A stretch of DNA of 64,000 bases from Actinoplanes sp. NBRC 103695 (GCF_030269485.1 NZ_BSTL01000013.1:186001-250000); one strand, 5' to 3'; numbered from the stretch's first letter, positions 49,360-58,434 are shown. The notes: generated by a model from the sequence alone, not told the origin. Program-made: numbers and translations.

Positions 49360-49555
49360 CCCACAACGCTTGTCGGCCGGAGGGGTGTCCGCATACCGGA
49401 CGCGCCGCACCACACCGCGCGTCCACCCGACCGAGCGATCCAGCCACCAAGATCACCGCACCGAATGTGTCGGGCATGCCCGCGTGAGGCGAGGAATCGT
49501 GATCACCGTTGCGGCCGGGCGTTCCCAAGGGCGGGCGCGGTGGGGGTGGGCGCCG

Positions 49556-49783
49556 TCAGCACCAGCGGCCGGGTGGGCGGCCTCGACCGGCGGCCCGGCG
49601 GCGGGGACGGACCGCGCCGTGCAGGTGGGCACCGGCCCAGCCGCGCAGGCGGGTCCGGCAGCCGCCGCGGGCGGGAGTGTCCTCGTCGTCCTCGGGGGTG
49701 ACTGCCGGGCTGGCGGGCTGAGTGTCGTCGGCGTCGGCAGGCTCGGGTTCGGCGAACAGCGGGCCGTCTTCGCGGTCGTTCAT
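49556..49783 (-). CDS. small hypothetical protein
   Basis: 75 residues: acidic N-terminus (NDREDGPLFAEPEPADADDTQPASPAVTPEDDEDT) and a basic C-terminus (RGGCRTRLRGWAGAHLHGAVRPRRRAAGRGRPPGRW). GAGGAGG lies four to five bases before the ATG, the best evidence for translation. No domain recognised. The charge reversal is unusual, and it could bind a partner or RNA. It lies alone between the TetR gene and a long gap. Confidence 0.5.
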   Translation of the reverse strand: MNDREDGPLFAEPEPADADDTQPASPAVTPEDDEDTPARGGCRTRLRGWAGAHLHGAVRPRRRAAGRGRPPGRWC

Positions 49784-49935
49784 GTCGCCTCCTCTCCTTG
49801 CCGGTCGCCCGGTTTCATCGGCATACGCTGGGCGCACATGAAGCCTGTCGCCTGTGAATCAGGACGACACCGCGCCGAGCCACCGACGGCTGTCGACGGA
49901 ACGACTCACTGCAATAACGGTCAAATGGTGCAAAA

Positions 49936-49957
49936 GTTCTACGTAGAACCAGTTCTT
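49936..49957. promoter_or_regulatory. overlapping GTTCT/AGAAC palindromes in gene-poor gap
   Basis: GTTCTACGTAGAAC is a perfect 14-bp palindrome, and its right half overlaps AGAACCAGTTCT. Three to four GTTCT/AGAAC half-sites lie within 22 bases. The 566-bp gap (49784-50349) is less GC-rich than its surroundings and otherwise shows no supported gene. The nearest downstream gene is the FasR regulator, about 400 bases away. Confidence 0.45.
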
Positions 49958-50349
49958 CCGGGTAACCGCCGACCATCCTTGCTCGCTCACTCCATGGTCA
50001 CCAAATACAACTACTCTGCGTCACTAGGCCTCGGAAGCGGCTCGACGCATGAAGACGCATGCTGCCGTGATCGAGTACTCCCGCGCAACCCTCGAACGTC
50101 TGATTCGCCCGATACTCACCCAGCTCACCGCTATGCGCCGGGAAACGGTCGGACATCCGACGCCACCCCTCTCATCCCGGAATATGGCACGGGCAACATC
50201 ACCCAAAGTGACCACGTGGTTATGAAGATCGCAGAGAGCGGATCTTCAAGCGAGGGTCTCCGCACCAGATGGCGCAAAAGACGGCATTCAGCCCTCGACC
50301 GGCTCGGCGGGGCCTGGGGCGCGGCGGGGGCACGTGTCACTCTGGGGGC

Positions 50350-51522
50350 GTGACGACCACACCGCCGCTCGCGGCCACCCTGCGCCGGATCGAGCGGCAT
50401 GCGGGGAAGCTGGCCAGCGCCGCGGTGGCGAAGATGGACGAGACGCTGCCGTGGTTCCGGGCGTTGCCCGCCGACCAGCGGTCGTGGGTCATGCTCGTCG
50501 CGCAGGCCGGCGTGCGGTCGCTGGTGGAGTGGCTGCGGTCCGGCGGGACGATCGGCGGCGACTCGCAGGAGATCTCCGACGAGGTGTTCGCGGCGGCGCC
50601 CCGGGCGCTGGCCCGGTCGATCACCCTGACCCAGACCGTGGCGCTGATCAAGGTCACCATCGACGTGGCCGAGGCCGAGGTGAACAAGCTGGCCGCCGCG
50701 GGCGAGGAGGACGCGCTGAACTCGGCGATCCTCAAGTTCTCGCGGGAGATCGCGTTCTCGGCGGCGCGGGTCTACGCGCGGGCCGCCGAGTCCCGGGGCT
50801 CCTGGGACGCTCGGCTCCAGGCGATGCTGGTGGACGCCCTGCTGCGCGGCGACGCGCCGGACGCGGTGGCCAGCCGGGCCGCCGCGCTGGGCTGGACCGA
50901 CAAGCCGCCGGTGTCGGTCGTGGTGGGCCTGTCGCCGGGCGGGGACATCACCGCGGTGATGCACGGCGTCTACCGGGCGGCGCGGCGGGCCCGGGTCGAG
51001 GTGATCTGCGGCGTGCACGGCGACCGGCTGGTCGTGGTGGTCGGCGGCGCCGACGACCCGAAGCTGACCGCGGGCCAGCTCGCGGCGTGCTTCGGGGACG
51101 GGCCGATCGTGGTCGGCCCGGCGGTGCCGTCGCTGGACCAGGCGTCCGAGTCGGCGCGGGCGGCGCTGGCCGGGTTCCGCGCGGCGCCGGCCTGGCCGGG
51201 GGCGCCGACCCCGGTGGCGGCCGACGACCTGCTGCCGGAGCGGGCGCTGGCGGGTGATCCGGATGCGCGGCGGATGCTGCGGCACGACGCGCACGGCGTG
51301 CTGGCCAAGGCGGGCGGCGGGTTGATGGAGACGCTGGACGCGTTCTTCGCCGCCGGCGGGGTGCTGGAGAGCACGGCCCGGGAGCTGTACGTCCATCCGA
51401 ACACGGTCCGCTACCGGTTGAAGCGGGTCGCCGAGCTCACCGGGCTGTCGCCGCTGGACGGCCGGGAGGCGTTCGCATTGCGGATGGCGCTGAGCCTTGG
51501 AAGGCTTGACGATGCGACATGA
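50350..51522 (+). CDS. fasR: PucR/CdaR-type activator of fatty acid synthesis (FasR)
   Basis: 390 residues. The N-terminal two thirds form a GGDEF-like/CdaR sensor (RLQAMLVDALLRGDAPDAVASRAAALGW, VICGVHGDRLVVVVGGAD). The C-terminus DAFFAAGGVLESTARELYVHPNTVRYRLKRVAELTGLSPLDGREAFALRMAL is the PucR helix-turn-helix. Its place directly before fabD matches the known activator of the fabDHPF operon in Streptomyces, which senses acyl-CoA and maintains lipid synthesis. GTG start preferred. Regulatory role is inferred from that synteny. Confidence 0.85.
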   Translation: MTTTPPLAATLRRIERHAGKLASAAVAKMDETLPWFRALPADQRSWVMLVAQAGVRSLVEWLRSGGTIGGDSQEISDEVFAAAPRALARSITLTQTVALIKVTIDVAEAEVNKLAAAGEEDALNSAILKFSREIAFSAARVYARAAESRGSWDARLQAMLVDALLRGDAPDAVASRAAALGWTDKPPVSVVVGLSPGGDITAVMHGVYRAARRARVEVICGVHGDRLVVVVGGADDPKLTAGQLAACFGDGPIVVGPAVPSLDQASESARAALAGFRAAPAWPGAPTPVAADDLLPERALAGDPDARRMLRHDAHGVLAKAGGGLMETLDAFFAAGGVLESTARELYVHPNTVRYRLKRVAELTGLSPLDGREAFALRMALSLGRLDDAT

Positions 51523-51675
51523 ATCACTGGCCACGTTGAGCAACCGTTAAGCTCGCAAATCACTCCTTTCCCGGCGAGTCACCCCTGCCTTTGTAGGAAT
51601 CCTCCAACGCCCGTCGTAGGGTTTCGTGCGGTGCAGCAGCCGCGCAACGAACCGCGATCCGGGAGAGTCGACAAC

Positions 51676-52845
51676 GTGCTCGCCGTACTCTCCCCTGGAC
51701 AGGGCTCCCAGAAGCCCGGATTCCTCGCCCCCTGGCTCGACCTTGCCGGCGTTGAGGCTCGCCTCCGCTGGTGGTCGGCGCTGGCCGGGGTCGACCTGAT
51801 CCACCTGGGCACGGCCGCTGACGCGGAGGAGATCAAGGACACCGCGCGTACGCAGCCGCTGCTCGTCGCGGCCGCGCTGCTCGCCGCCGAGCAGCTGCCG
51901 ATGTACGACGTGGGCCTGGTCGCCGGGCACAGCGTCGGAGAGCTCGGTGCCGCCGCGCTCGCCGAGGTCCTCACGCCGGAGACCGCGATCACGCTGGCCG
52001 GCATCCGGGGCCGCGAGATGGCCGCCGCCTGCGCGCTGGAGCCGACCGGCATGAGCGCGGTGCTCGGCGGCGACGCCGACGCGGTGCTCGCCGCGATCGA
52101 GGAGGCCTCGCTCTATCCGGCCAATCGCAACTCCACCGGCCAGATCGTCGCCGCGGGCGCCGTGGACGCGCTGGCGAAGTTCGCCGCCGCTCCCCCGGAC
52201 GGTGCCCGGGTCCGGGCGCTGCAGGTGGCGGGGGCGTTCCACACGCCGTACATGGCGCCGGCCGAGGCGGCCCTGGCCGCCGTGGCGTCGGGCGCCGGCA
52301 CCGCCGACCCGGCCCGGATCCTGCTCTCCAACCTGGACGGCGCCGCGGTCGTGCACGGCCGCGAGATGCTTCAGCGCCTGATCCGCCAGGTCACCGCGCC
52401 GGTGCGCTGGGACCTGTGCATGCGGGCGCTGCGTGACCTGGGCGTCACCGCGATCATCGAGCTTCCCCCGGCCGGCACTCTGGCCGGCCTGGTCAAGCGG
52501 GAGCTCAAGGGCGACGGCGCCCCGGAGATCCTGACCCTGAACACCCCCGACGACCTGCCCGCCGCCCGGGACCTGATCGCCCGGCATGGGATGGCGCCCA
52601 GCCTGGAACCCACCCCGCAGTTCCGGGTCGTGGTGGCGGCCGGCGCCGGCCTGTTCCGCCCCGCCGAGGACCTGGTGGAGGGCCGGCCGGTGACCACCGG
52701 CCAGGTCATCGGACAGGTGGTCACCCGCCAGGGCGAGGTGGACGTCACCGCCCACGCGGCCGGCGTGCTGACCGAGTGGCTGGCGCACCACGACGACCCG
52801 GTCGCGCCAGGCCAGCCGCTGGCGCGCATCGGCGGGCCGCAGTGA
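51676..52845 (+). CDS. fabD: malonyl-CoA:ACP transacylase with extra C-terminal biotinyl/lipoyl-like domain
   Basis: 389 residues, about 75 longer than a typical FabD. LSPGQGSQKPGFL and VAGHSVGELGAAALA (residues 84-88 GHSVG, nucleophile Ser86) with a later QVAGAFHTPYM (catalytic His) are the transacylase core to about residue 310. The rest (PVTTGQVIGQVVTRQGEVDVTAHAAGVLTEWLAHHDDPVAPGQPLARIG) looks like the barrel-sandwich hybrid of biotinyl/lipoyl carriers, but the modifiable Lys is replaced (VTRQGEV). It loads malonate onto AcpP. GTG start preferred by GGGAG about ten bases upstream. A 15-bp repeat array starts at its stop codon. Confidence 0.9.
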   Translation: MLAVLSPGQGSQKPGFLAPWLDLAGVEARLRWWSALAGVDLIHLGTAADAEEIKDTARTQPLLVAAALLAAEQLPMYDVGLVAGHSVGELGAAALAEVLTPETAITLAGIRGREMAAACALEPTGMSAVLGGDADAVLAAIEEASLYPANRNSTGQIVAAGAVDALAKFAAAPPDGARVRALQVAGAFHTPYMAPAEAALAAVASGAGTADPARILLSNLDGAAVVHGREMLQRLIRQVTAPVRWDLCMRALRDLGVTAIIELPPAGTLAGLVKRELKGDGAPEILTLNTPDDLPAARDLIARHGMAPSLEPTPQFRVVVAAGAGLFRPAEDLVEGRPVTTGQVIGQVVTRQGEVDVTAHAAGVLTEWLAHHDDPVAPGQPLARIGGPQ

Positions 52846-52932
52846 TGACCAGCACAGTCATGACCCGCACGGTGATGACCCACACGGTCGTGATCCGCAC
52901 GGTCATGATCCGCACCGCGACGACCCGCACCG
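52843..52932 (+). repeat. 15-bp tandem repeat, six copies, from the fabD stop
   Basis: Units of TGATGACCCGCACGG-type sequence run from the fabD stop codon TGA (first three bases of copy 1) to 20 bases before fabH. Copies drift in sequence. The spacer can vary without harming either gene. Confidence 0.85.
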
Positions 52933-52951
52933 CGAACGAAGGAGCTGCCCG

Positions 52952-53902
52952 ATGACCGCTGGTTCCCGCATCGTCGCGATGGGCCATTACCAACCCTCCC
53001 GCATCGTCACCAACGACGACCTGGCCCAGATCGTCGACACCAACGACGCGTGGATCCGCGACCGCGTCGGCATAGCCGAGCGCCGGCTCGCGGTCACCGA
53101 GACGGTCGCCGACATGGCCACCTTCGCGGCCGAGAAGGCGCTGGCCGGCTCCGGGCTGACCGCTGCCGACATCGACCTGGTCGTGGTGGCCACCTGCTCC
53201 TCGATCGACCGCTGCCCCAACGTCGCCACCCGGGTCGCTGCCCGGCTCGGGATCAACGCCCCGGCCGCCTACGACCTGAACACCGCGTGCTCCGGCTTCT
53301 CGTACGCACTGGGCAGCGCCGACCACGCGATCCGGGCCGGCGCCGCACGCAACGCGATCGTCATCGGTGCGGAGAAGCTCTCCGACGTCACCGACTGGAC
53401 CGACCGCTCCACCGCGGTGCTGTTCGGCGACGCCGCTGGCGCGGCCGTGGTGACCTCGGTGCCGGACGGCGAAGAGCCGGGCGTCGGCCCGGTGCTCTGG
53501 GGCTCGGCGCCGGACAAGGGCGACGTGCTGCGGATCGAGGGCTGGCGGCCGTACATCCAGCAGGAGGGCCAGATCGTCTTCCGCTGGGCGACCACCGCAC
53601 TCGCGCCGTTCGCGATCGAGACCTGCGAGCGGGCCGGCATCAAGCCCAGCGACCTGGCCGCGTTCGTGCCGCACCAGGCCAACACCCGGATCATCGACGG
53701 CATCGTGAAGCGGCTCGGGCTTGGCCCGCACGTCGTGGTCGCCAAGGATCTCGTCGAGTCGGGCAACACCTCCGCGGCCAGTGTGCCGCTGGCCCTGTCG
53801 AAGCTGGTCGAGCGCCGCGAGGTGCCGTCCGGCGCCCCGGTGCTGCTGTTCGGCTTCGGCGGCGGCCTCACCTACGCCGGACAGGTCATTCGCTGTCCGT
53901 GA
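52952..53902 (+). CDS. fabH: beta-ketoacyl-ACP synthase III
   Basis: 316 residues. NTACSGFSYAL carries the active-site Cys113. AAFVPHQANTRIIDGIVKRLGL contains the catalytic His and ESGNTSAASVPLAL the catalytic Asn. GITERR-like GIAERRLAV lies near the N-terminus. It condenses acyl-CoA starter with malonyl-AcpP to open fatty acid synthesis; actinobacteria usually use branched starters, which would fit the fused keto-acid dehydrogenase nearby, but starter choice is not visible here. GAAGGAG lies seven bases before the ATG. A 13-bp repeat spans its stop. Confidence 0.93.
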   Translation: MTAGSRIVAMGHYQPSRIVTNDDLAQIVDTNDAWIRDRVGIAERRLAVTETVADMATFAAEKALAGSGLTAADIDLVVVATCSSIDRCPNVATRVAARLGINAPAAYDLNTACSGFSYALGSADHAIRAGAARNAIVIGAEKLSDVTDWTDRSTAVLFGDAAGAAVVTSVPDGEEPGVGPVLWGSAPDKGDVLRIEGWRPYIQQEGQIVFRWATTALAPFAIETCERAGIKPSDLAAFVPHQANTRIIDGIVKRLGLGPHVVVAKDLVESGNTSAASVPLALSKLVERREVPSGAPVLLFGFGGGLTYAGQVIRCP

Positions 53903-53924
53903 GCGGATGACCTGTCCGTGAGCG
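53893..53924 (+). repeat. 13-bp direct repeat across the fabH stop
   Basis: CTGTCCGTGAGCG lies at 53893-53905 and 53912-53924, a 19-base period. The first copy contains the TGA stop codon. The second sits in the short gap before acpP. Confidence 0.8.
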
Positions 53925-53955
53925 ATCCCCACAAATTGGAAGGAAACAACTGACG

Positions 53956-54198
53956 ATGGCAACCCGCGCTGAGATCACCTCCGGCCTCGCCGAGATCCTC
54001 GAGGAGGTCGCCGGCGTGAACCCGGACGACGTCGCCGAGGAGAAGTCCTTCACCGACGACCTGGACGTCGACTCGCTCTCCATGGTTGAGGTCGTGGTGG
54101 CCGCCGAGGAGAAGTTCGGTGTCAAGATCCCGGACAACGAGGTGCAGAATCTGAAGACCGTCGGCGACGCCGTGTCGTTCATCGAGGCGAACCACTGA
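53956..54198 (+). CDS. acpP: acyl carrier protein
   Basis: 80 residues, acidic, four-helix ACP. FTDDLDVDSLSMVEVVVAAEEKFGVKIPDNEVQNLKTVGDAVSFIEAN contains the DSL motif, whose Ser receives phosphopantetheine. It carries growing acyl chains through FabH and FabF. AAGGAAA lies about ten bases before the ATG. It lies between fabH and fabF in the usual FabD-FabH-AcpP-FabF order. Confidence 0.95.
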   Translation: MATRAEITSGLAEILEEVAGVNPDDVAEEKSFTDDLDVDSLSMVEVVVAAEEKFGVKIPDNEVQNLKTVGDAVSFIEANH

Positions 54199-54199
54199 C

Positions 54200-55426
54200 A
54201 TGAGCAGGACAGACGTCGTCGTCACCGGGCTCGGCGCGACCACCCCGTTGGGCGGGGACGTCGCGTCCACCTGGGACGCCATGCTCGCCGGACGCTCCGG
54301 GGTGAGTGCCCTCACCCAGGAGTGGGCCGCGCAACTTCCGGTACGCATCGCCGCCCAGCTGGCCGTCGACCCGTCCGAAGTGATCGAACGGGTCAAGATG
54401 CGCCGGCTGGACCGGTCCGAGGCGATCGCGCTGATCGCCGCGCACCAGGCCTGGGCCGACGCCGGTCTGGCCGACTCCGGGCTGGACCCGGAGCGGCTGG
54501 CCGTCAGCTTCGGCAGCGGCATCGGCGGTGCGAAGACCCTGCTCGACCAGGACGACATCCTGGAGGCCTCCGGGCCGCGCCGGGTCAGCCCGCACACCGT
54601 GCCGATGCTGATGCCGAACGGGCCGGCCGCGTGGGTCGGCATCGAGCTGCGCGCCAAGGCCGGCGTGCACTCGATGGCCAGCGCCTGCGCCACCGGCGCC
54701 GAGGCCATGTCGCTCGGCCTGGACATCATCCGCTCCGGCCGGGCCGACGTGGTGGTGTGCGGCGGCACCGAGGCCGTCGTGCATCCGCTGCCGATCTCCG
54801 GTTTCGCCGCGATGCGCGCCATGTCGACGCGCAACGACGACCCGGAGCGTGCGTCCCGTCCGTGGGACAAGGGCCGGGACGGCTTCGTGCTCGGCGAGGG
54901 CGCCGGTTCGCTGATCCTGGAGCGGGCCGACCACGCCGCCGCGCGCGGCGCCCGGGTCTACGCCACGCTCGCCGGGGCGGGGATCACCTCCGACGGGTAC
55001 GACATCGTGCAGCCGCACCCCGAGGGTGAGGGCGGCATCCGGGCGATGACCAAGGCCATCCAGGACGCCGGGCTGACCAAGGCCGACATCGTGCACATCA
55101 ACGCCCACGCCACCTCGACGCCGGCCGGCGACATGACCGAGGTGCACGGGATCCGCACGGCCATCGGCGACCACCCGGTGCTCACCTCGACCAAGAGCAT
55201 GTCCGGTCACCTGCTCGGCGCGGCGGGCGCGCTCGAGTCGATCGCCACCATCCTGGCCATCCGGGACAGCGTCGTACCGCCGACGATCAACCTGGACGAC
55301 CCGGACGACCTGCTGACCCTCGACGTGGCCGCGCACAAGGCCCGCCCGATGGACATCCCGGCGGCGATCAACAACTCGTTCGGCTTCGGGGGCCACAACG
55401 TGGCGCTGGTCTTCACCCGGGCCTGA
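54200..55426 (+). CDS. fabF: beta-ketoacyl-ACP synthase II
   Basis: 408 residues. MASACATGAEAMSLGLDII has the active-site Cys, VHINAHATSTPAGDMTE the first His and TKSMSGHLLGAAGALESIATIL the second. NNSFGFGGHNVALVF closes the fold. It elongates acyl-AcpP chains with malonyl-AcpP. The ATG begins one base after the acpP stop, so the two are translationally coupled; accD-like follows after 16 bases. All catalytic residues are present. Confidence 0.95.
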   Translation: MSRTDVVVTGLGATTPLGGDVASTWDAMLAGRSGVSALTQEWAAQLPVRIAAQLAVDPSEVIERVKMRRLDRSEAIALIAAHQAWADAGLADSGLDPERLAVSFGSGIGGAKTLLDQDDILEASGPRRVSPHTVPMLMPNGPAAWVGIELRAKAGVHSMASACATGAEAMSLGLDIIRSGRADVVVCGGTEAVVHPLPISGFAAMRAMSTRNDDPERASRPWDKGRDGFVLGEGAGSLILERADHAAARGARVYATLAGAGITSDGYDIVQPHPEGEGGIRAMTKAIQDAGLTKADIVHINAHATSTPAGDMTEVHGIRTAIGDHPVLTSTKSMSGHLLGAAGALESIATILAIRDSVVPPTINLDDPDDLLTLDVAAHKARPMDIPAAINNSFGFGGHNVALVFTRA

Positions 55427-55442
55427 CCCCTTGGAGTACGCC

Positions 55443-56861
55443 GTGACCATGACCTCCTCGGACATCGGTTCGCCCGGCGTCGACGAGCGCGACCCGGAGC
55501 TGCGGCTCCGGGGGCTCTTCGACCAGGGCACCCTGCGACTGCTCGTCCCGCGGGACGACACCGGTGTGCTGTACGCCCGAGGCATGGTCGACGGCACACC
55601 GGCGATCGCGTTCGCGTCGGACGGCACCCGGATGGGCGGCGCCCTGGGCGTCGAGGGGTGCCGGCACGTCGTGAACGCGATCGACACGGCGGTCCGGGAA
55701 CGCGTACCCGTCATCGGTCTGTGGCACTCGGGCGGCGCGCGCCTCGCCGAGGGTGTGGTCGCGCTGGACGGCGTGGGCCAGATCTTCGCCGCGATGGTGC
55801 GGGCGTCCGGCCGGGTGCCGCAGATCTCGGTCGTGCTCGGCCCGGCGGCCGGTGGCGCGGCGTACGGTCCGGCGCTGACCGACATCGTGATCATGAGCAA
55901 GGGCGGCCGGATCTTCGTGACCGGCCCCGAGGTGGTGCGCAGCGTCACCGGCGAGCAGGTGGACATGGAGCGGCTGGGCGGCCCCGAGCCGCACGGCCGC
56001 CGGTCCGGGGTCGTGCACATCACCACCAAGGACGACGAGACCGCGATGCGCGAGGCGCGCCGGCTGACCGCACTGCTCGGCAGCCAGGGCCGGCTCGTCC
56101 CGGCCGACGTGATCGACGAGGACGGGCACGAGCTCGACGCGACGATCCCGCCCGAGGCCAACCGGGCGTACGACGTGAAGCCGGTGGTCAAGGCGCTGCT
56201 CGACGAGCCCGGCGTGGAGCTGCACGCCAAGTGGGCGCCGAACGTGGTGACCACGCTGGGCCGGTTCGCCGGGCGGACGGTCGGCGTCATCGCCAACAAC
56301 CCGCTGCGGCTGGGCGGCTGCCTGGACGCCACCAGCGCGGAGAAGGCGGCCCGGTTCGTGCGGATGTGCGACGCGCTCGGCGTGCCGTTGATCGTGCTGG
56401 TGGACGTGCCCGGCTACCTGCCCGGCCTCGGCCAGGAATGGGACGGGGTGGTGCGCCGCGGCGCCAAGCTGCTGCACGCCTTCGCCGAGGCGGTGGTCCC
56501 GCGGGTCACCCTCGTCACCCGGAAGGCGTACGGCGGGGCGTACATCGCGATGAACTCCCGCGCGCTCGGCGCGACCGCCGTCTTCGCCTGGCCGACCGCG
56601 GAGATCGCGGTGATGGGCGCGAGCGCCGCGGTGAACATCCTGCACCGCCGGAAGCTGGCGGCGGCCTTGCCGGAGCAGCGTGAGGCGCTGCGCGAGGAGC
56701 TGATCGCCGAGCAGGTGCGGGAGGCCGGTGGGGTCGGCCGGGCGCTGGAGATCGGCGTGGTGGACGACGTGATCAAGCCGGAGGACACCCGGCGCCGTCT
56801 CGCGGAAGCCCTCGCCCAGGCGCCGGCCGCCCGCGGCGCGCACGGCAACATCCCGCTCTAG
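55443..56861 (+). CDS. acyl-CoA carboxylase carboxyltransferase subunit (AccD-like)
   Basis: 472 residues, a single chain carrying both halves of the carboxyltransferase. MGGALGVEGCRHVVNAIDTAVRERVPVIGLWHSGGARLAEGV is the oxyanion/CoA half, and LIVLVDVPGYLPGLGQEWDGVVRRGAKLLHAFAEAVVPRVTLVTRKAYGGAYIAMNSRALGATAVFAWPTAEIAVMGASAAVNIL the second half. It transfers carboxyl from a biotin protein to acetyl- or propionyl-CoA, supplying malonyl-CoA for the fab genes just upstream; no zinc ribbon is present. GTG start with TTGGAG six bases upstream; the TTG inside that site was rejected. The biotin carboxylase/carrier is elsewhere. Confidence 0.88.
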   Translation: MTMTSSDIGSPGVDERDPELRLRGLFDQGTLRLLVPRDDTGVLYARGMVDGTPAIAFASDGTRMGGALGVEGCRHVVNAIDTAVRERVPVIGLWHSGGARLAEGVVALDGVGQIFAAMVRASGRVPQISVVLGPAAGGAAYGPALTDIVIMSKGGRIFVTGPEVVRSVTGEQVDMERLGGPEPHGRRSGVVHITTKDDETAMREARRLTALLGSQGRLVPADVIDEDGHELDATIPPEANRAYDVKPVVKALLDEPGVELHAKWAPNVVTTLGRFAGRTVGVIANNPLRLGGCLDATSAEKAARFVRMCDALGVPLIVLVDVPGYLPGLGQEWDGVVRRGAKLLHAFAEAVVPRVTLVTRKAYGGAYIAMNSRALGATAVFAWPTAEIAVMGASAAVNILHRRKLAAALPEQREALREELIAEQVREAGGVGRALEIGVVDDVIKPEDTRRRLAEALAQAPAARGAHGNIPL

Positions 56862-56871
56862 CAGGCACCTT

Positions 56872-58422
56872 TCAGCAGGCGCTGCGCGGCAGGCCCTTGA
56901 CCTCGATCGGGGATCGGCCGGGCGCCTTCGCCTTGCCGGTAAGGACGTCGGCCAGGGCGCTCATCGAGAGCGGGCTGGACGAGTAGGTGGCGATCAGCGT
57001 CGGTGAGTCGCTCTCGGCGAGCAGGGCGGGCTGGTCCATCATCACGGTGATGTCCGCCTTGACCAGGTCACTGGGCTTGTCGCCGTAGCCCACCAGGTGC
57101 ACGGTCGTGCCCTTCCCGCTCCTACCCAGCGCTTTCGTGAGGTTGGCCTTGGCGACGTCGCGGCCCTTGGCGGCCGTCACGGTCACCGGGCCGGTCACGA
57201 GAGCGCCGTCGCACTTGCCGCGCAGGATGGTGATAGAGGCTGCGGCGGCTGCCCGGACGTCGGCAGCCGCGTCCGGTTTCGGAGCCTTTGCTCCGGTCGT
57301 ACCCTGAAGAGCTTTAATGCGGTCTGCGGCCTCGACCAGCCGGGCGCGGGGCAGGCGGCCGTCCTTGAGGGCCGCCAGGAGACCGTCGCGCGCCGCGGTC
57401 AGGTCCGGCGGCATGAGCAGCAGGTCGTTGCCGGCCAGGACGGCCTGCACGGCGGCCTCCCCCGGCGGGAGCTTCATCGCGGGCGCCATGTTCATCGCGT
57501 CGGTGACCGTCACGCCCTGGAAGCCGAGCTCGTCCCGCAGCACGGTCGTCATGACCTTCGACGAGAAGGTGGCCGGCCGGCCCGGATCGAACGCCTTCAC
57601 GTCCAGGTGGCCGGACATCACCAGCCCGGCGCCGGCCTCGATCCCGGCGGCGAACGGCGGGCGGTCCTGCCGTTCCCACTGCTCCCGGGTCTGTGCCACC
57701 ACCGGCAGCTCGTCATGGCTGTCGCCGGTGGTGTGACCGTGACCCGGGAAGTGCTTCAGGGCCGGCGCGACCCCGGCGGCACGCAGGCCCCGGACGGCGG
57801 CGGCGACCTGAGCGGCGTTCTTGGCCGGATCGTCGCCGAACGCGCGGGAGCCCAGCACCGCGCTGCCACCCGGCCCGAGCGTGTCGGCCACCGGGGCGAA
57901 GTTGACGTTGATGCCCATGGCGGCCAGCTCGTCGCCGGCCGCCTTCCAGGCGCGCTCGGTGAGGTCGGGACGGGCGGCCGCGCCGAAGGCCATCGCGGAC
58001 GGCAGCAGGGTGACGCCGTCCCGGACCCGGGTGACCACGCCGTACTCCTGGTCGGTGCCGATCAGCAGCGGGGTGTCACTGGCCTTGCGCAGGCCGTCGG
58101 TGAGGGCGCGGACCTGCTCCGGGTTCTCCACGTTGGTGGTCGGGTTCGTCTTGCCGGTGGGGTCCTCGGCGGCGAAACCGACCAGGATCAGCCCGCCGAG
58201 GTGGAACTTGCGGACCATCTCGGCCGGGGTGTCCACGCCGGCCAGCTTCTGGTTGGCCTTGGCACTCGCCTCGTCCACCCGGGTGGCGTCGCTGCCGTAG
58301 GCGTACGGCATGAGCACCTGCCCGACGAGTACCTCGTCCTTGTTGTTCGGCTTTTCTGTGGGCACCGAGGAGCAGGCTGTCAACAGCGCGAGCGCGACCA
58401 GACCGACGAGATGACGACGCAT
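56872..58422 (-). CDS. GH3 family beta-N-acetylhexosaminidase lipoprotein (NagZ-like)
   Basis: 516 residues. Lipobox LLTAC at about 13-17 predicts a lipid-anchored extracytoplasmic protein. The GH3 core shows GTDQEYGVVTRVRDGVTLLPSAMA, NFAPVADTLGPGGSAVLGSRAFGDDP, ALKHFPGHGHTTGDSHDELPVV (KHFPGHG-x-x-x-x-D-x-H, the NagZ loop) and VTVTDAMNM with the nucleophile Asp. A C-terminal domain (about 395-516) is GH3-C-like. It would cut GlcNAc from peptidoglycan fragments for recycling. Convergent to accD-like. Confidence 0.85.
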   Translation of the reverse strand: MRRHLVGLVALALLTACSSVPTEKPNNKDEVLVGQVLMPYAYGSDATRVDEASAKANQKLAGVDTPAEMVRKFHLGGLILVGFAAEDPTGKTNPTTNVENPEQVRALTDGLRKASDTPLLIGTDQEYGVVTRVRDGVTLLPSAMAFGAAARPDLTERAWKAAGDELAAMGINVNFAPVADTLGPGGSAVLGSRAFGDDPAKNAAQVAAAVRGLRAAGVAPALKHFPGHGHTTGDSHDELPVVAQTREQWERQDRPPFAAGIEAGAGLVMSGHLDVKAFDPGRPATFSSKVMTTVLRDELGFQGVTVTDAMNMAPAMKLPPGEAAVQAVLAGNDLLLMPPDLTAARDGLLAALKDGRLPRARLVEAADRIKALQGTTGAKAPKPDAAADVRAAAAASITILRGKCDGALVTGPVTVTAAKGRDVAKANLTKALGRSGKGTTVHLVGYGDKPSDLVKADITVMMDQPALLAESDSPTLIATYSSSPLSMSALADVLTGKAKAPGRSPIEVKGLPRSAC

Positions 58423-58434
58423 TGACGCATTGGA

